This document shows, piece by piece, positions 22,491 to 26,131 of a stretch of 26,131 bases of DNA (within the stretch, counting starts at the first letter, position 1; the number at the start of each line of letters is the position of its first letter). The position numbers were made by a program, and so were the translations under genes. The DNA comes from JAWOGN01 sp046496815 (lineage in GTDB: Bacteria > Desulfobacterota > DSM-4660 > Desulfatiglandales > Desulfatiglandaceae). The notes under the pieces were generated by a model. It was given only the letters and a program-made list of their open reading frames with translations, did no database searches and was not told the DNA's origin. Location: positions 1 to 26,131 of the forward strand of contig JAWOGN010000198.1 of NCBI GenBank assembly GCA_046496815.1, read 5' to 3'.

Positions 22491-24722
22491 TCAGACTCGG
22501 ATAGGCAGTTCAATGATGAATTTAACCCCTTTGGGCTGATTGTCTTGAACACGTATGAATCCGCTATGATCGGTAACAATGCTGCTCACAATTGCAAGGC
22601 CTAAACCGGTCCCTTGTTTCTTGGTGGAAAAATAGGGTTCGAACAGCCGCATCTTATTTTCGGAAGATATCCCCCTGCCGTTGTCGGCGACCTCAATTCT
22701 CGCAATCTGAAGGGCCTGATCATAATCCAGATCGATTCTCACTTCCCCCTTTCCGTCAATTCCCTCGATGGCATTATCCAGCAAATTGATCATCACCCGT
22801 TTCATCTGCTCTCTGTCGAGGTTAAAAACCGGCAGGTGCCTTGATTTATTGAAAACGAATCCCACATCCTTGTGGGCCTCCTTGTAGAGCGTCAGGGCCT
22901 CCTCAATAATGCCGTTCAGATCTTCCGCGGTTGGGTTTGACGTCGGCATACGGGCGAAGTTTGAAAATGCGTCTACCAAGCGCTTGATTTCCTCCACTTG
23001 CTTGATGATCATCCCTGTGCATTCTTGAAACACCTTACCATCGGAGCCGTCCAGTTTCTCCCCATATCTTTTCTTAAGTCTTTGAGCAGAAAGCTGGATC
23101 GGAGTGAGCGGGTTCTTCACCTCATGGGCAATGCGCCTTGCGACTTCCCGCCATGCAGCCACCCTTTGCGCCTTCTCAATCTCGCTCAAATCTTCGAAAA
23201 CCGCCACAATGCCGATGTAGTTACCTCGATCATCGCGAAGCACATTCAAAGATACGAGCAACGTGAGCGTCCTGTTGTCTAATGACAACCGGACTTGCCT
23301 CTCCAGAAACCCTTTTTGAAAGAGACCTTCGTCTGCCAAAAAACCATCAATAATCTTGATGTAATCCGCTGCCAAAATTTCCCTGAATTTTCTACCGATT
23401 ATTTGTTTTCCCTCAAGGCTGAGCATCCGCTCCGCCGATTTGTTGATTGTGAGGATCTTACCCTCCACATCGGCCGAGACCACGCCGGCGGCCACGTTTG
23501 CCAAAACAATCTCCATGTAGAGTCGCCGCCGTTCCAGCTCAACGTTGCTCTTTATGAGTTCCCTGTTTGCTTCTTCAAGTTTATTTTTGCTCGTCTTTAG
23601 ATCCATCGTCATCCGGTTGAAGGAGTTGACAAGAATCCCAATTTCGTCTTTTGCCTCGCGATCGATGAAAAAATCATAATCCCCGGAAGCAATCCGATTT
23701 GTTCCTTCAGCCAACTCCTGGATAGGGACCGTGATTTCCTTGGAAAGATAGAATCCAAACCAGACCGCCGAAAAGAAAATCAAAAGTGTGACAATGGAAA
23801 GCCAAATCAAGTGACTGATTTTGAATGGCTTTTTCAGCATCTTAAGCTGTTGGTACTCCTGAAGTCCCTTAGACACCGCTTGAAGCTGATTGACAAAGCT
23901 GCTGGGGATGAATTCCGACAATACGATCAGTCCGACGACCGCCTTTGATTCCGTCCTCGAAAAAACGGGAACAATTCCGTACACCAAATCGCCGTGAGGA
24001 GAGGACTGGATAAAGCTGCCGTCTGCTCCCCTATCCAGTCTCTCGGTCAAAATTTCCTCACCGAGGCCCGCGAAACTGCTCAGATCAATCCGGTGATTCT
24101 GAGATTCGGCCCTTTCGTCCAGTTTTTGAGAAAAGACCGCGAGTGAAGCCAAATCATATTCCTTCTGTTTCTCCCTGATGAACTTCTCGAGATGCTCCTG
24201 TTTTGAAACGAGCATGAAGCCCTCATGGGTGACTATTGTACTGAGATAATTTCCATAAGAAAGGATTTCATGGGTGATCCGATCATAATAGTTTTGCCCC
24301 ACCTCTAGGGATTTCTTCAGGGATTGCTCAATTTGAAGGTTAAACCAGTATTCGACGGATGAAGAAATAAATTGCACGGAGGCAAAAAACAGAATGATCG
24401 TCGGCAACAAAGAAAGGGTCACAAATGCCAGGACCAGTTTGGTCCTAAGCTTCGCGCCCATGATGCTCTTTTTTCTTTCAAAAAGCAGCTTAACCAGATT
24501 TCTGACGGTCAAGTAGAGAAGAAGCAAAAGCAGTATCACGTTGACGTTTATGAGAATGAAAACAAGAATGCTGCTTGAAAATGGCAGGTCCGGTCCGAGG
24601 TCAAACGCTCGAATCCCCAAGTAGGTCAAAAAGGAAATCGCGACAGCCAAGCCGACTATCAGATACCGCTCCCGGCGTCTTCGCCTGAGATCTTGTTGTT
24701 GGGATTCTTTATAGGTTTTCAT
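22491..24722 (-). CDS. ntrY: NtrY-type membrane sensor histidine kinase
   Basis: 743 residues. Four membrane helices are visible (about 20-38, 51-74, 96-120 and 305-327), with a periplasmic sensing part at about 121-304. HAMP (328-380), PAS (about 400-510), and a kinase core follow: phospho-acceptor His533 in RRIAHEVKNPLTPIQLSAQRLKKRY, N-box Asn650, G1 at DNGRG (680-684) and G2 GTGLGLA. The H-box sequence is characteristic of NtrY. It should phosphorylate the NtrX-type regulator, whose gene lies about 16 kb away at 5410. The ATG lacks a clear ribosome binding site; no better start exists before residue 88. It is 229 bases downstream of the DUF4390 gene. Confidence 0.92.
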   Translation of the reverse strand: MKTYKESQQQDLRRRRRERYLIVGLAVAISFLTYLGIRAFDLGPDLPFSSSILVFILINVNVILLLLLLYLTVRNLVKLLFERKKSIMGAKLRTKLVLAFVTLSLLPTIILFFASVQFISSSVEYWFNLQIEQSLKKSLEVGQNYYDRITHEILSYGNYLSTIVTHEGFMLVSKQEHLEKFIREKQKEYDLASLAVFSQKLDERAESQNHRIDLSSFAGLGEEILTERLDRGADGSFIQSSPHGDLVYGIVPVFSRTESKAVVGLIVLSEFIPSSFVNQLQAVSKGLQEYQQLKMLKKPFKISHLIWLSIVTLLIFFSAVWFGFYLSKEITVPIQELAEGTNRIASGDYDFFIDREAKDEIGILVNSFNRMTMDLKTSKNKLEEANRELIKSNVELERRRLYMEIVLANVAAGVVSADVEGKILTINKSAERMLSLEGKQIIGRKFREILAADYIKIIDGFLADEGLFQKGFLERQVRLSLDNRTLTLLVSLNVLRDDRGNYIGIVAVFEDLSEIEKAQRVAAWREVARRIAHEVKNPLTPIQLSAQRLKKRYGEKLDGSDGKVFQECTGMIIKQVEEIKRLVDAFSNFARMPTSNPTAEDLNGIIEEALTLYKEAHKDVGFVFNKSRHLPVFNLDREQMKRVMINLLDNAIEGIDGKGEVRIDLDYDQALQIARIEVADNGRGISSENKMRLFEPYFSTKKQGTGLGLAIVSSIVTDHSGFIRVQDNQPKGVKFIIELPIRV

Positions 24723-24754
24723 GGCGGAAGCACTGGTGTTTGAAGACCTCTGAC

Positions 24755-24777
24755 GTCCGGTTCTACTGAATCCGGAC
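24755..24777 (-). repeat. Hairpin in the ntrY leader
   Basis: GTCCGG-TTC pairs with GAA-(T)-CCGGAC around the loop TACT (plus-strand reading), nine base pairs with one bulge. It lies 33 bases upstream of the ntrY ATG. No T run follows on the minus strand, so it does not look like a terminator. It might affect ntrY translation or mRNA stability in the DUF4390-ntrY gap. Confidence 0.35.
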
Positions 24778-24951
24778 AGGCAATATTTCTAAACTGCAAA
24801 CCTGTGCTGGATTGTATCCTTGGATTGAACTCACAACCGATAAACGCACGGCCGTCTTTTCGCGGGCGCCCTCATTCCGGCTAAAAGCTTCCCGCAAATC
24901 GAAATACCGTGCACATTTCATTGGGATTTGACCGACTTTCTCCTCGAGCTG

Positions 24952-25536
24952 TCAATACCTGAAATCCACGGTGTACCAATCGGTTTTAAAATCCCACAAT
25001 GATAGGAAAAAGAAAACATAGTCGAGATAGAGAGGAAGTCTAATTTTGTCAAGCTCAGCCATCATACGAACCTGGTAGCGCATCCCCGCTTTCAGCTCGC
25101 TCGTATCTGCGAGCTGAATGCCCACGATCTTTGACATGAGGTGCTTTGCTTCGAAAAAATCCTGAACGACAACGACATCATCACTTCTTTCCGGGATCTT
25201 AACCATGTAGATCTTTTTGAGATTATCATATACGATACTGTGGCTTATTTTGAGATCAGCGATCTTTTTGTCCCATTGAAACCGCTTGATTTCGCTTAGA
25301 GTTATAAAAAAGGTGAAGGTCGTCACAATGCCGTTTTCGATAGCCCGCGTCATCTCCTCCGTAAAACAGTTCGCAACATTGAGATATACCAAGAGATCAT
25401 TTCCGACGCTTGTCACAACAATATCCGTCAACCGTGCCTCTTCGGCCCGTGCGGAAGCCGTCACCAGCAAACTGAAAAGACATAGGATTCCCCCTGCCGA
25501 TTTCAACTTCCGGATGAAAAAAGGCGCTGAATTCAT
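24952..25536 (-). CDS. DUF4390 secreted protein, partner of NtrY
   Basis: 194 residues from the ATG at 25536, which has GGAAG five bases upstream; the frame extends to 25581 but the signal peptide begins at this ATG. A signal peptide spans 1-31 (hydrophobic GGILCLFSLLVTA; cut after ARA). The mature part is a beta-rich DUF4390 domain (ARLTDIVVTSVGNDLLVYLNV near its start; MRMTRYQ-like and WDFKTDWYTVDFRY near its end). DUF4390 genes are often placed just ahead of an NtrY/NtrX pair, as here, so a role in periplasmic signal input to NtrY is a reasonable guess, but no function is established. It is the first gene of the ntrY-lpxK-gmhB-ycaR unit. Confidence 0.85.
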   Translation of the reverse strand: MNSAPFFIRKLKSAGGILCLFSLLVTASARAEEARLTDIVVTSVGNDLLVYLNVANCFTEEMTRAIENGIVTTFTFFITLSEIKRFQWDKKIADLKISHSIVYDNLKKIYMVKIPERSDDVVVVQDFFEAKHLMSKIVGIQLADTSELKAGMRYQVRMMAELDKIRLPLYLDYVFFFLSLWDFKTDWYTVDFRY

Positions 25537-25607
25537 GGATCTTCCTTGCGAGAGGTCTGCGCGTAATGTTGGCTGAAACACACAGTGTTTGGCGCTTCCG
25601 AGACGGC

Positions 25608-25636
25608 ATCATAGGGGAGACGCCCTCCAAATGCAA
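25608..25636 (-). promoter_or_regulatory. Sigma70 promoter of the DUF4390-ntrY-lpxK unit
   Basis: On the minus strand TTGCAT (25636-25631) and TATGAT (25613-25608) are 17 bases apart. The -10 matches at five of six positions, the -35 at three. Transcription would begin near 25601, about 65 bases before the DUF4390 ATG. A 12-base inverted repeat CGGTT-GG-AACCG (25648-25659) lies just upstream of the -35 and could be an operator. Confidence 0.45.
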
Positions 25637-25692
25637 GCCATATTGACCGGTTGGAACCGAGTGCGGCCCGGCTGAATGGGGAGGTAAAACCA

Positions 25693-25848
25693 ATGAGTGA
25701 TTTCCATTTTGACGGTCTGTTTATACTGAAGGGAGCGTCTCAAAAAGCAAACGTTCCGACTCGTGGAGGGCCGTCGTCGGCCGGCTACATTCACCCCAAG
25801 GAGGATGAGGTTTCCCGCATCGCGACAGTTTTCGGATCAGACCTCTAA
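25693..25848 (+). CDS. Possible small protein, 51 residues
   Basis: This frame starts at an ATG with GGGGAGGT seven bases upstream, one of the best ribosome binding sites in the window. It begins MSDFHFDGLFILKG and ends in a stop at 25846-25848. The product is soluble and shows no motif I know. It is divergent from the DUF4390-ntrY unit. No plus-strand promoter was found ahead of it and no gene follows. It may be a real small gene or a remnant; the ribosome binding site is the only positive evidence. The 148 bases after it hold no supported feature apart from a 12-base palindrome GGCGCCGGCGCC near 25964. Confidence 0.35.
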   Translation: MSDFHFDGLFILKGASQKANVPTRGGPSSAGYIHPKEDEVSRIATVFGSDL

Positions 25849-25915
25849 GGGAGAGGTGACAGCCCGCGTCGTAAAATGCGTCGATATTGATAGGCCGACA
25901 TCCTCGGGTTGTTGA

Positions 25916-26131
25916 AGCGCCCCACAGGAAAACTTCGGCGAGATCCGCCTAAACCGCAGGGGAAGGCGCCGGCGCCGAATTTTCACGCAACCAACAGGTA
26001 ATAAAGAACAAGTAATTTACAAATTAACTAAACACCCTTTAGCTTCAACCGAAGTCATTAATGGATTCAAAAGCATATTAGAACCTTATGCAGACGAAAG
26101 CAATATGATAACTAAAAAAGAGTGGGATTCA
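25916..26131 (+). other. AT-rich open frame at the window edge, no start codon
   Basis: The frame is open from after a TGA at 25913-25915 to the window end. From about 25990 the DNA becomes distinctly AT-rich (many AAA, TTA, ATT and AAT codons), unlike the GC-rich 70 bases before it. The AT-rich 45 codons read like real protein (for example QVIYKLTKHPLASTEV), yet no ATG, GTG or TTG precedes them in frame; the only ATG is ten codons from the edge. The upstream part reads as an unlikely arginine run. Most likely a gene fragment was joined to unrelated DNA here, either in the genome or during assembly. Confidence 0.4.

Noticed and set aside
15458..24773. The sequence GGTTCTATTGAATCC at the start of bamA (15458-15472) recurs with one mismatch in the ntrY leader (24759-24773)
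   Set aside because: Pairs of 15-base matches with one mismatch are expected many times by chance in 26 kb, and the bamA copy is within coding sequence.

Overview
The window looks like chromosomal DNA of a Gram-negative, LPS-making bacterium, most likely a deltaproteobacterium (Desulfobacterota). The arguments are inference from gene content and order: lysS-lolC/E-lolD-bamA-ompH-lpxD-fabZ-lpxA-lpxI-Gfo/Idh-lpxB, LpxI as the UDP-diacylglucosamine hydrolase, a single LolC/E-type protein, and a DUF4390-NtrY pair. No rRNA, tRNA, CRISPR array, insertion sequence or prophage gene was seen.

Region 1 (1-5400, + strand) is housekeeping metabolism. A short, archaeal-type thymidylate synthase overlaps rlmN by 11 bases. 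hisI and hisG overlap by 4 bases and are followed by a class I/II aminotransferase and the ribosome-assembly GTPase gene engB.

Region 2 (5410-18976, - strand) is one long, tightly packed block that reads right to left. It starts from a good sigma70-type promoter ahead of lysS. It then runs through lipoprotein export (lolC/E, lolD), outer-membrane protein assembly (bamA, ompH/skp), the early lipid A pathway (lpxD, fabZ, lpxA, lpxI, lpxB) with an embedded Gfo/Idh/MocA oxidoreductase, and ends with an NtrX-type sigma54 activator. Most junctions overlap or are under 40 bases; two wider gaps lie at fabZ/lpxA (123) and lpxI/oxidoreductase (76).

Region 3 (18977-20250, + strand) is a single gene of unrecognised function. 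It has its own promoter, divergent from lysS, and an apparent 130-base leader that can fold into competing structures.

Region 4 (20250-25640, - strand) is a second envelope unit: a DUF4390 secreted protein, the NtrY-type sensor kinase, lpxK, gmhB and a Trm112/YcaR-like zinc ribbon, with a promoter in front and a terminator-like hairpin at the end. The likely partners NtrY and NtrX therefore sit about 16 kb apart, at or near the two ends of the envelope genes.

Region 5 (25640-26131) holds a possible 51-residue gene with a strong ribosome binding site, then an abrupt change at about 25990 to AT-rich DNA with an open frame lacking a start codon. This could be a gene fragment, a transfer boundary or an assembly join.

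Together the two minus-strand units cover lipid A steps LpxA, LpxD, LpxI, LpxB and LpxK, heptose supply (GmhB), OM protein insertion and lipoprotein release. lpxC, waaA, msbA and the late acyltransferases are not in this window.
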